From Albifimbria verrucaria (Eukaryota > Ascomycota > Sordariomycetes > Hypocreales > Stachybotryaceae), in contig JAHREC010000013.1 in the NCBI GenBank assembly GCA_020081605.1, positions 5,208,001 to 5,272,000 of the forward strand: 64,000 bases of DNA, read 5' to 3'. Made by a program: the position numbers and the translations under genes. Shown one piece after another: positions 22,201-32,861 of the stretch (positions within the stretch are counted from its first letter, which is position 1; each line of letters begins with the position of its first letter). A model generated the notes under the pieces. It made no database searches and was not told the origin of the DNA. It saw nothing but the letters and a program-made list of their open reading frames with translations.

Positions 22201-22618
22201 CAGCATTGAGACGAAGACCAAGGCTGCCTTTACTAGAACGTGAGTTTACCCGTGCAGTTGATTGGTTATCCTTTATATGATTATATGACTGACTTGATTT
22301 AGCTACAACGCGATGAGCCACCCCTTGCCCTTCCTGAAGGCTAGCAACGTTCTGGCGCCGAAGAAACAGGCCAAGGAGGCTCCTGATCTGGAAGAGGCCA
22401 TTGAAGAAGAAGATGATGCCGATGTGATCGATGCGCCAGATGTGGAGGAGGACGAAGAGCTGGACCTAAAGAAGGACAAGTACATCAAGCAACCCAAGAC
22501 GAAGAAGCCTACCAAAAAGTCAGCCAAGGCAGCGGCAGCGGCAGATGACGATGACGGCGACGCGAAACCAAAGGCCAAGGCCAAGGCTAAGCCCAAGGCA
22601 ACGAAAGCCAAGAAGTAA
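19265..22618 (+). CDS. RFC1: Replication factor C subunit 1 (clamp loader large subunit)
   Basis: Large subunit of RFC, about 1045 residues. Order: an N-terminal PIP-like motif (DIRSFF, residues 4-9) for PCNA contact, a long basic/acidic disordered region, a BRCT domain (LSGLTFVFTGILQTI to GIRTIDENGLFDLI), a charged coiled segment, AAA+ domain with Walker A GPPGIGKTTAAH, sensor NASDTRSKK, Walker B IVLIMDEVDGM, the RFC1-specific C-terminal domain (YFNDHEFSYLMIQENYL) and a Lys/Ala-rich tail. Exons about 19265-19367, 19418-19463, 19518-19560, 19614-22240 and 22303-22618; the junction near 19614 is uncertain by a few bases. Frame changes at the A5 run 20737-20741 and the T4 run 21601-21604 are each cured by one base, so they look like errors in an essential gene. 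Confidence 0.94.
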
Positions 22619-23162
22619 GGCTTGAATATCTCCCACGGCATGAGCTTGCACATGTTTGGAAGACCAAGGAGTATCATGTCCTGTATCATCATGGCTGACT
22701 GTACACTGAAATTGAATGGGTGATGGGTAATGCTTCATTTGGTAATAATCTCCTCAGGTGCCAACGGCTTGATCGAGATTTACGTAGCACAGCATACATA
22801 TAGTACGTTAGAGTTGTAAAAATAGGGATAGACGTGGAAATTTTGTTTGATGATTGTGGTACATGGTCTTTCTACCAAAACGTTTCGTAGCATTCCTTCC
22901 AAGCACCCAAACCTCAACATGCTTTTTGATACAAGTCCTTGATATATACACATCCCGCCGTCATTCGCTTTTTATCTGTCCAAACCTGGGATAGAGGGAG
23001 GCTTTTATGTCGACCGCCATACAACCCAAGATGTCAGCATACCACCATGAGAGGAGCATTATTACAGTGTCTGAACCCAACGCCGGCCCATGACTTCTAA
23101 TGATACAGGTCTGCTGGGCAAAAGCCCACAGCAGAGAATACACGAGATTGATTTCCCGTTGT
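22619..23162. other. Convergent 3' region between RFC1 and MGE1
   Basis: Holds the two 3' untranslated regions. Small frames here resemble nothing. No repeat or RNA gene is recognised. Confidence 0.5.
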
Positions 23163-23962
23163 TTATTTGTTCTTGACAACACCGACCTTGGCGGCACGGA
23201 GGACGCGGCCGTTGAGCTTGAAGCCCTTCTGTTGGACGTGGAAGACGGTGTTGTCCTCCTTGTCGGGCTGGGGAGCCATGAAGGTGGCCTCGTGCTCGTT
23301 GGGGTTGAACTTGTCGCCCTCGGGGTTCAGACGCTCCAAACCGTGCTTGGCGAGGGTCTGCATGAGGATGTTCTCGGTCATCTGGAGACCCTCGTGCAGG
23401 TTGACGAGGTCCTGCAGGTGCTCGCTCTTCTCGGAAGACTTGAGCTTGTCGGCAGGAACCATGGTGAGGGCACGGTCGAGGTTGTCGACGCTCTCGACGA
23501 GGTCCTTGGCGAAGCGCTGGATGGCGAAGTCGCGAGCAGTCTTGACCTCGCGCTGGGTGCGGTCTTGCAGGTTGCGGAAATCGGCAACAGATCGCATGCA
23601 CTTGTCCTGTAGAGCAAAGGTAGGTTAGCTAAAGCGAATGGGGCCATTGGGGAGCTCGTGCGCATTTGCAGCACGCGCAGACGGGCGTGTACGAACCTTC
23701 CAGTCACGGGCCTCGGCATCCTTGGCCTCGAGAGCCTTCTTGAGCTCGGCCACGGCATCAGACTCGCCGTTCTGCTTGGCCTCGGCCTGCTCTGACTTGG
23801 CACTCTCGGCTGGGGACTCCTTAGCATCGCTGTACCATCTTGACGCGGCGGGCTGGATAGCTCTGGAGGAGAAGACGGGGAGGTCTGGAGGAAGGGCTGG
23901 CGCAGCAGAGGCGAGTTGGAGCGCAGAGCGCGAGTGGAAGTGGTGAATGCCCGTCGCATCAT
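23163..23962 (-). CDS. mge1: GrpE-type nucleotide exchange factor of mitochondrial Hsp70
   Basis: Matrix co-chaperone that exchanges ADP for ATP on mitochondrial Hsp70 during import and folding; about 236 residues. The start MMRRAFTTSTRALRSNSPLL is an Arg/Ser-rich presequence. The long helix region reads ELKKALEAKDAEARDWK, and the GrpE core reads RDFAIQRFAKDLVESVDNL, then the beta-domain with GFKLNGRVLRAAKVGV at the C-terminus, the GrpE signature position. Exons 23697-23962 and 23163-23606. The frame changes once within the presequence region near 23895 (one base missing), before FSSRAIQPAASRWYSDA. It is divergent from RPN6 and has a heat-shock-element-like site upstream. Confidence 0.93.
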
Positions 23963-24487
23963 GATGAAGATGAAGGAAGCGTGAGAGAGGGAAAAGAAGG
24001 TGGTGGATTAAGGGAAGCAATTAATGGCTATCGCGTGAGCTGGACTGAAGGGTCTTAATCTTTTGACTCTGGAAATTTCAATGCGCCTCCACCCGCTATC
24101 GGGAGCTCCTACAGGCTGCGGATCAACGAAGGTCCGATACCACGACCGGGGTTCCTGGAAGTACCGAGCCACGCTATGAGCTGGGGAAGGTACAAGCACA
24201 GGTACCTTAGCTTGCCTTGCCTTGCCTTTACCTTAAGCAGTCCAAAGGCCTTACGTCGCGCCACGGCAACCTGGAAGTCCAACCGCTGCAGTCCAGTGGA
24301 CGGTGGGGAGGCTGAAGCTCATTCTCTCATCCTCCCATCTTCACCATATCAGCCACGCCAAACGAACCCACCCTGCCACCCTGTTGCGTCACGACGACAA
24401 TCCACCCGTCGCGTTGACTGATCCAGACTCATTCCCGGTCGCATAACCGTTTCCTTCCCCGTCCCGCCCACGAAGCACTCTCTCAGA
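23963..24487. promoter_or_regulatory. Divergent promoter region of MGE1 and RPN6
   Basis: This 525-base gap separates two start codons facing away from each other, so it must contain both promoters. It includes a heat-shock-like element (24071-24080) and an AGGTACC/CTTGCC-rich stretch at 24188-24232. Shared regulation is only an inference from position. Confidence 0.5.
24071..24080. promoter_or_regulatory. Heat-shock-element-like site
   Basis: GGAAATTTCA contains the inverted pair GAA-nn-TTC recognised by HSF-type factors, about 110 bases before the MGE1 start. Only two units are visible, so it is weak, but the target gene is an Hsp70 co-chaperone. Confidence 0.3.
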
Positions 24488-25892
24488 ATGGCCGCTGGCG
24501 ACTCGACCCGGGTCCAGGAAGCCCAGCAGCTCGCCAAGACGGATCCCAGGAAGGCGGAGGCTATCTACAAGGAAATCACAGCAAAGGCGCCCCAGGCCAC
24601 CTCCGATGCTGCCACTAGAGAATATGAGGCTGCGCTGATAAGCTTGGGAGAGCTCTACCGGGACGAGAAGTAAGCGCTGCCGTCGCTCGGTGCCGCCACG
24701 ATGCCGGAGCTAACAACGTCGGTATAGGAAGACACAGGAGCTCGTGAACCTGGTGCGAGAGAGTCGCACAGTTTTCTCGTCGTTCGCCAAGGCCAAGTCT
24801 TCAAAGCTGGGTATGGCCCCGTCCCTCCCTTCCTGCGATGCACGGGGTCCAACTGTTCACGGTGACTGACGTAGTTGATTTGTCCAGTTCGCCAATTACT
24901 CGACCTCTTCAAGGAGATCCCCAACAGCACCGATGTCGAAGTCGCCGTGACGAAAGACTGCATCGAATGGGCCACGTCAGAACGCCGTGCTTTCCAGCGT
25001 CAGGACCTCGAGGTCCGTCTCGTCGCCCTCTACATGACCAAGCAGTCCTACTATGACTCCTCACTCTCATTAACGGCCTCCTGCGCGAGCTCAAGCGCCT
25101 CGACGACAAGCTCCGCCTCGTTGAGGTTCAGTTGCTCGAATCCAGAGTCTACCATGCCCTCGGCAACATCCCCAAGGCTCGTGCCGCCCTCACGAGTGCC
25201 CGTACAAGCGCTGCCAGCGTCTACACTCCCCACTGCTACAAGCCAACCTGGATATGCAGAGTGGCATGCTGCACGCCGAAGATAAGGACTTCAACACGGC
25301 CTTCTCGTACTTCATCGAGGCGCTGGATGGCTACCACAGCCTGGACGAGAGCTCCAGGGCGCAGGCTGCTCTGCAGTACATGCTCCTCTGCAAGATCATG
25401 CTGAACCTGGTCGACGATGTGAACCAGCTCATGACCTCCAAGCAGGCCGTCAAGTACGCTGGCAAGAACCTCGAGGCCATGAAGGCCATTGCCCGCGCCC
25501 ATTCGAATCGCTCGCTTGAGGAGTACGAGCGTGCCCTGTCTTCGTACCGCTACGAGCTTGGCAGCGATGCCTTCATTCGCAACCACCTTCGCCGCCTTTA
25601 CGACGCCATGTTGGAGCAGAACCTCATCAAGGTCATCGAGCCTTTCTCGCGTGTGGAGATTGACCACATCGCCAAGATTGTTGGTCTCGACACCCAGCAG
25701 GTTGAGCGCAAGCTCTCCCAGATGATCCTCGACAAGGTCATCATCGGCGTGCTCGACCAGGGCGCCGGATGCCTCATCATCTACGACGAGACGCACCGCG
25801 ACGAGTCCTACGACGCAGCTCTGGCCACCATCGACAAGTTGAGCAGCGTCGTCGATGTCCTGTACACTAACCAAGCTTCTTTGCTGGAGTAA
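24488..25892 (+). CDS. rpn6: 26S proteasome regulatory subunit Rpn6
   Basis: Lid subunit (PSMD11) that clamps the 19S particle to the 20S core; about 421 residues. It starts [17 protein letters not shown], has helical TPR-like repeats ([55 protein letters not shown]) and ends in a PCI domain ([40 protein letters not shown]). Two introns lie near the start (about 24669-24728 and 24811-24888). The frame changes at 25059-25060 (CC) and at the C4 run 25228-25231; one added C at each gives continuous Rpn6 sequence. Identity is very secure; the breaks are probably artefacts. Confidence 0.94.
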
Positions 25893-26285
25893 GCGAGGAT
25901 AGACGGGGCGTACTGAAAAGCTGGACGGGGAGACTTCATTGTATTGTATCATGTCACGGTAGATTCAGGCGTTCTAAGAAGGGCTCGTCCATTACCGGAC
26001 GTTGACAAACATGCATCGTCGACTGGGGTATAGTGGTATTAGTGATATATTTGCTAGGCAACGTGTGATCGAGATGTAGGCTTCGTAGCCCAGCTTTCAA
26101 TTTCCAGTCATAATCGTAGAAAGACATACTGCGTTACTAATGCAATATAGTGTGGTATCTTCGTAAAACAGAAACAGACACATTGCCCGTCCAACGCCAG
26201 TTCATGCTTAACCCCTACCCCTTCTCTTTGTCCAAAAGATCCATTCTCGCATATAGCTCTCCCCAAACAAAATCATGGCGTTGGC
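25893..26285. other. Convergent 3' region
   Basis: Short AT-rich gap between the stops of RPN6 and the AT-hook gene. Nothing beyond the untranslated regions is apparent. Confidence 0.5.
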
Positions 26286-29200
26286 TCAATGAAACATCAC
26301 AGTCCGCTTCTTCTCAGCGACGCCCCTTCTTCTCCTTTCCTCGCCTAACAACAGCGCGAACACTCTCTTGACAAGCAAGCCCTCGTCCCAGCCGCCCACC
26401 TCAGCCCTAAAGGCGTCCACGCAGTCGAGATGCCATTGCTCGAGGCGCATTGCCTCGCCGTGGCTTTTGACCGTCTTGCCTAGGAACTTCTCTGACCGCC
26501 GGTCGAACGTGAAATCGAAGGGGCCCTGGCGACGAAGCTGCAGCAGCGAGTCAAGCAGGATCCAATGCTGGCGCGTCCAGACAGTCTGTGACAGGGGCTC
26601 ATCCAGTGGTTGCGAAGCCTGCGCTGGCTTTACAGCTGGTGAGGCCTCGGTCATTGAAGCATCAGACTCGTAGTTCTCCTCATTGCCAGAGGCAAGCGAT
26701 ATCGCCACCGCAGGAGGCTGCGCCGTCGAGTCTGGCTGAGAGGCAGCCGTAGAGTTCGAATGACGACGCTGGTAGCGGGCTCTGGCCTGCTCCACAGGGG
26801 ATAGCACGCTGCTCGTAAACTCGACAACACGACCAGGCGTGTGAGGCTTGAGCGGCGATCGCAAGCTAGATTTCGTCGGCGACGCGTTCTTCGGCGGCAG
26901 TGGTCGGAGCAGCGGTCGCCTAACCTCCGGCGACTCCTCACTCGCATTTGATGTTTCCTGCTGCCATCTCTGTATGTCCGCGTGCGACAGCTGCATTCTC
27001 GGGGTGTGGTGACGGTAGATCGACCAGCGGTGCTGGGCTGGAAAAAGCTCTGGTCGTGCTGCTTGGGATTCGGAGTGAAATTCTTCTTCTGCGCAACTGT
27101 AGGCAACCTTTGCTCCGGGGTGGAAGGAGACGAGCGCTCGTCTACGTCTTGCTCCATGGGCTGGTCTTCAACAGGTGGATGTGAACGTGATGCGGCAAAC
27201 ATGTTGTTTCGAGCCCGAGTAGCAGTTTGAGTCTGCTGAGTTGTCTGGGAAACATCGATGTTGTCGGCATAACAGGAGGGGCCTGAGCAGGTTCAGAGTG
27301 CTCAGCAGCCGAATCTGCCAACCCAGAGGCCTTAGATGGTAGAAGTTGCTTGGCCAGTATGCCAGGGAAAGCAGCCGGTGAAGAGAAAAGGCCAGCAAGT
27401 CAAATGGCTTCGACTTGCCCGTCGATTCAGGTGCAGCAACGGTATCACGGGGTCGCTGTTGGGCAAGCATTGAGTACTCGGCCGCCTCATTGACCTCGTG
27501 ATCTGGGGCGTTATTCCTTTGCGATGGCATGGGCTGCTTCCTCAGGCTACCAGTGGTCTCGGCCCGCTGATCTGGCTGCGATCCCACTTTCTTCCATGGG
27601 CTGGGGAGACCGCGTCGACGTTGTACAGACGTAGCCACCCTATTCCCGAACGGCTGTTGCCTAGTCGATGCAGATAGATCACGGCGAGCCTCAAATTCCC
27701 AGATGTCGGTTTCGTCATCAGCAGCAGGCTGCAGCTCGTCCTCCTCTTCAAACTGTTCGTCTCCGCCATTGTTGTTCTCGATAGGCTCATCAGCCGCTCC
27801 ATCAATCTGGCTCATTGCAAAATGCCTAGGAGTGGTGGCGGTTGATTTGACCGCCGACTGCACAGTATCCTTCAGACTATTATCTCCACGTAGCCGAGGG
27901 CTCAGAGGACCCTCGTCTGCTACCCAACTCATCTCATCATCATGATGCGAAATCCGCATGGAGCTACCCCAGAAGCCCTGAATGGAGATTTTCTCTGCCA
28001 ACAGAGCTTGCCATACTTCTCGCAAGAGCTTGCATGAAGCCGGCTTGTCCACTGCTCCTAGTCGATGCAGCAAAGGGATCTTCACTTGGTCGGCCAGTAA
28101 CTGTTGGCTGTTCATGCGTCAAACTTGCCTGTCGTGGAGAGCTGGCACTTAGTCGTCGACTATTTTGGCTTTCTTTTGATCCTGACCATGACTCCTTGCT
28201 CACAGAGCTCCTAAACGGGCTGCCGAGCTGCCTCTCTGCCCTATCTGGAGATGGAGGGTCTGATGTGACACTCTGAAGCGCCCTACCAGCTCGGACTATC
28301 GGAGATAGAGCCGGCCGCAGGTGCCTTTCGCTCAAGGGCTCAATTCCTATCGACTGGGGTTCCTGTACAGGCGATGACATCTGATTGACTGGTGTCATTT
28401 TCGTGACCACTGTTGGTACAGCCGTTGCTACACTAAGCTGCGGCAGCTGTTCAGGAGCAGGGGTAACACCTCAGATGGTGCGCTTGGCTCATCGATAATC
28501 TCGGGGCTAGAGGCGCTAGGGAAGACTCCGTAACCTCTCTTGACTTGTCCGGTTCTTGTTGTTCGGCCTCGTTGTATGGCGGTGTATCATCTGGGGTAGG
28601 AAGTCGCGTGTTGTCGGATCGAGACACTATGCTTGTATTTGATGCCACGGGAGGTTCATCAGCTTCGTCCATCGTCACCATCTGGACCTCATCTCGCTCT
28701 TCCTCTTCCTCCTCCACCTCTTCCTCCATCATCTCCTCAACCTGCGCTGGCGCCCCTCTGCAGGTGTCTCATCCACTACCATGGTAGCTTCTGCCTCGAA
28801 GCCTGCGTTTGTGGGTTGAGTTGTGGGCCGCCGCGGAGTGGCAGCTGCAAGTATTTCTTGGGGATTTCTGAAAATGAGTCGTCATATAGATTCGACTGTT
28901 CGCGGTATGGGCTTTCCTGTGTGTTTGATCCGGTGTCTCTTGAGTTCTTTCTTCGGTCTGCTCCACCTCCCGGATTTGAGACATGGCATGATCCTCGGCC
29001 TGCCGGGCCGTGAATTTCAGAGCCTGGCGTCTCAGAGGGAATCATGCAGTTTGCGGGGCTTCGACTCCATCGACCAGAAGATCGTCCCGGGGATAGGTGA
29101 CCTTCCGAGCGAATAGGCGTGGCCTCCTCTCCGGACTCACGGCCGTGGGCTCAACAACAACCGGCGCAGAAGGAATTTGCACAGCATCGAATACTTCCAT

Positions 29201-30620
29201 ATCGAAATCGGGTTCCGCTTCTGCTTCCACCTCGGCTTCCACCTCCACTTCTGCTTCCACCTCCACTACTACATCTTCTCCCTCAGCCTCAGCCTCAGCC
29301 TCGGCCTCGGCTTCCTGAGCGAACTCCTGTCTTATAGACTCTCTCAGGGATTCTAATGTGTTGTTGATAATAAGGTTTGTTTCTTCGCCAATCTCTTCCT
29401 CCTCTGCTACCGGTAAAGAGTCGGCATGCAGAGACGCGTTTAATGATGGGATTGTAAATATCATACTAAAGTCCTCGCCTTGGGCGATTGTGTCGTTTGT
29501 CCTTGGAACAGCTTCGTCCACTGACGAGACATCACTACCAGCTGGGGCGAGATAGCCATAATCGTCCTGGATTTCTTGATCCTGCGGAAGAGAGTCCCGT
29601 ACTTCGTGTTCCATGATGGGATGTGAGGAACCTCTCGTCTCCTGGGCATAGGCTCTGGGGGTGGCGTCGTTGGATAAAGTTGCCATCCAAATATCTGAAT
29701 CATCGTCTGCACCGGCATCGATATCATTTGTTTCCGTATCCATTCCCGCACTTGTGGCTGTAACTGCCTCGGCCCTTGGGTCGTCCTGGATGACCCTCTC
29801 GTCCGGAGGCGCGATCAGATCTACCTCATCGGGGGCCATAATCAGGTCGATCTCGTTGTCGCTAGGAGGGGCTTCATTAATATCGTCCTGGATTGAAGCA
29901 TTATTTGTAACTTGATCCGCCAACTCGATTAGTTCTTCGGGGATGAATGCCTGACGACGTCGCCTGACCGATCGCCTCCTAGTTCCAGTCTGCAAAAACT
30001 CTGGGCCAAGCTCACTAGAGGGCTCAACCGTGGTATTCCGGGGCGGGCGTCCGCGTCTCTTGGGGGTTGGCGTAGGTTGAGCGACAGGATCTATTGATGG
30101 TGCCTCTTCCGCATCGTCGACTCGTATCGCGCGCGGCTGGCGCGGGTCCTCCTGACTGGCGTCGAGGCCTTTCTTTTAGCTCCGCGCCCGGCATCGGCGT
30201 TCCATTGGATTTTCTGGGGCGCCCTCTACGTCGCGGGGTTGTGGTCGCGTTGGCGATCTCATCTTCGATGGAGTCTCTGAGCGGCACGGTGGTGGTCGTG
30301 GCAACCGCGCCACGGCGCCTGACGGACATTGGGCTCGAGGATTGGAACAGCTTGCGTCGCGCGCTCTTTACAGTGCTGCCAGCCTCGGTTTCTACCGTGA
30401 CCAAAAGTTTCTGAGGAGCCTTCCCGTCACCGACTTCCAGCTCGAACGTCTGCTTTCGCGGCGACGATGTCTCGGTGGAGCGAAACCTGGAGGAGAGCGC
30501 GCTGCGCGTGACACGGCTGGATCGGATGGAGGACGGCACGACGGAGTGGACGGAGTGAACGGTAGGTGAGTCAATGAGTGGATCGGGCGAGGACATAATG
30601 TCAGCGCTCGGTGTTGCCAT
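26286..30620 (-). CDS. Very large AT-hook chromatin-associated protein with acidic repeats
   Basis: About 1,440 residues from ATG 30620, apparently without introns. AT-hook motifs RRRGRPRKS and KRRGRPPRN lie in the first 200 residues and should bind the minor groove of AT-rich DNA. A long acidic region follows, with a run of alternating Glu and Ala/Val (coded at about 29205-29320) and many Asp/Glu-rich stretches, then Ser/Pro-rich disorder. The C-terminal 90 residues are the most globular part (VWTRQHWILLDSLLQLRRQG, then FLGKTVKSHGEAMRLEQWH) and end in an Arg-rich tail. Such proteins are annotated in Hypocreales as AT DNA-binding proteins without a known function. At least six frame changes occur, including near 30165, 29045, 28440, 27980, 27375 and the G4 run at 27001-27004. 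A nuclear role is inferred only from the AT-hooks. Confidence 0.75.
29205..29320 (-). repeat. Coding repeat encoding a Glu/Ala/Val acidic tract
   Basis: Tandem imperfect six-base units (GAGGCG- and GAGGTG-like on the minus strand) encode alternating Glu-Ala and Glu-Val pairs in the AT-hook protein. Slippage could change the tract length. Confidence 0.85.
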
Positions 30621-31510
30621 ATTCGCCACGCTGTGCCAGCGGATGGTGAATTCTTCAGGCTGCTGCTGACCGGAGCGCCGACGCCGTGGCATTGGCGTGG
30701 TGTGCGCTCTGATCGGGTGAGGATTCGGTTTCGGGCATGGAATGCGATGCTGGGGAGCGACCTCACGGGGCGGCGGGCGCGGCGCAAGATGATGCACGGT
30801 TTGCCGTGGTGGTGTAGACCGACAAGTTGATACCGTGCCCAGATGCGGCAACAATCGCAAGGTCCCTGGCTTTGTTTACTGCAGGCCCGGTAGGGACTAG
30901 TGCCCAGCGACTCGCCCGCAATTATGGTTGCTCCATGGCTCCGAATCCGAAAGGGGTCTGTCAGCCTGCCTGTCTGTCTGTCTCAACAGGAGTACATTGG
31001 CCTTGTACTCTTGTACCTTCGTACCTGCTCTCCCACGCTCTGTCCCACGCCGCTCTCTCCCCATATACAAGGTACCTACCTATAGTACCTACTAACTGAA
31101 AAGCGGATACCAGCACTTTACCCCACAGCAATGTCACATGTAAGGCCTAAAAACCCCTAAGGGTTAGTTACAGCGTGCTCTACAGCAGCTAGCTGGGGGA
31201 GGGATCCCTTGGTCCCATCCACTCGGCAAGGCCTGTGACTTCATCGCATCCGAGTGGGACGTATGCCACTCACCCGGCTCTAAACCTTCCCCAGACCTCG
31301 GCTTCCTCACTCCAACTATGCATCCTCTTCCGAAGTGATATATACAAACCCTATGCTTCCTGAGACCCCTTCTCTGCCAAGGATCCCGTTTATCTGAATT
31401 CATCTCAGATGTCAAGTCGCTTCTGCCAGATCTAAAAATCAGCAACCTAGTCTTGTCGCCCTCTCATCCTTTCTCAGCTCCCTTGCTCGGCTTATCATCA
31501 CAGCATCACC
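30621..31510. promoter_or_regulatory. Divergent promoter region of the AT-hook gene and ANT1
   Basis: 890 bases between two divergent starts. The stretch 31003-31095 is dense in TACCT/AGGTA words. I see no gene in it. Confidence 0.5.
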
Positions 31511-32574
31511 ATGTCTTCCCCAAGGCGCCAATCCCCAGAACGACAATGTCGCTCACGCGCTTGCCGGCGCTGGCGGTGGTCTTCTCTCCATGATCCTCAC
31601 GTATGAGCCTCGCGCCTTACCCAGCTTACACAGCGTTTCCCTGTTGCTAAACCCCTTTAGGTACCCTCTCATCACCCTCTCAACGCGCGCTCAAGTCGAG
31701 TCCAAGAAGGCCGAGAGCAAGTTCGTCGAGGCTGTCCAGAAGATCGTGGCCCGCGAAGGTGTTGCCGGCCTGTACTCCGGCATCAACTCGGCTCTCTTCG
31801 GCATCAGCGTCACCAACTTCGTCTACTACTACTGGTACGAGTGGAGCCGCTCTGCCCTGGAGAAGGCTGCTGTCAAGGCAGGTCGCGCCAGCAAGAAGCT
31901 CACCACGGTTGAGTCCATGCTTGCTGGCGCCCTCGCCGGTTCCGCAACCGTCATCATCACCAACCCTATCTGGGTAATCAACACCCGCGTCACCACGCGC
32001 AAGCAGGAGAAGGAGTCCGATGTCGAGAGCGGTGCCGTATCCAAGCCGCAGAAGGCACCGAGCACCATCGGAACCCTGATGGCTCTCCTCAAGAACGAGG
32101 GCCCCAGGCTCTCTTCGCCGGTGTCATTCCGGCCCTGGTGCTGGTCATCAACCCCATCCTTCAGTACACGCTCTTTGAGCAGATGAAGAACTCCGTTGAG
32201 AAGAAGCGCAAGGTTACCCCTACCATTGCCTTCTTCCTCGGCGCCCTGGGCAAGCTCTTCGCCACATCAATCACCTACCCATACATCACCGTCAAGAGCC
32301 AGATGCACGTCGCTGCCCACAGCGACAAGAAGGAGGGTATGGGCCAGGCCCTTAGCCGTGTCGTCAAGGAAGAGGGTTATGCTGGACTTTACAAGGGTAA
32401 TGCGAACCAAAGAATCATATGGCAAGGAACAGGCTAACACGTGAAATAGGTATTGTCCCCAAGGTCACCCAGAGCGTCCTTACCGCGGCGTTCCTCTTTG
32501 CCTTCAAGGATATCCTGTACGAGCAGACCGTCCGCCTTCGAATGTCTTCTGCTGCCCGTCGTGTCAAGGCTTAA
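31511..32574 (+). CDS. ant1: Peroxisomal adenine nucleotide carrier (ANT1/PMP47 type)
   Basis: Mitochondrial-carrier-family protein of about 317 residues that exchanges ATP and AMP across the peroxisomal membrane to feed fatty-acid activation. Three carrier repeats are visible: YPLITLSTRAQVE, TNPIWVINTRVTTRKQ and TYPYITVKSQMHVAA, with the GLYSGINSALFGISVTNFVY segment typical of PMP47/Ant1 carriers. Exons 31511-31600, 31661-32396 and 32450-32574. Three one-base gaps: C4 at 31518-31521, C4 at 31533-31536 and C4 at 32102-32105; adding one C at each gives a continuous carrier. The repeat signatures favour a peroxisomal carrier over a mitochondrial one, but transport specificity is inferred from family. 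Confidence 0.9.
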
Positions 32575-32861
32575 ATTGTGACGAATACTTCGGTCCACTT
32601 TTGAATCGATGTAAATGTAGTCTCCATGAAATACGTTTTCGGCGGTGAAAACGTGGGAGAGTAGTAGGAGCTTATGAAGGAAGGGTTGACATGGAATTGG
32701 GGTATGTCATCTCATGTGTAACATTAGTATCTACAAAAATGTAGACATAAAGTAAAAGTATCACCAATTAGAAATCCACGACTGAGCATATGGTTAAATA
32801 GTTGTGTATGCGTATCTATATAGAAGGGTATAGATTATTATTGCAGCCAAGTGGTAAATTT

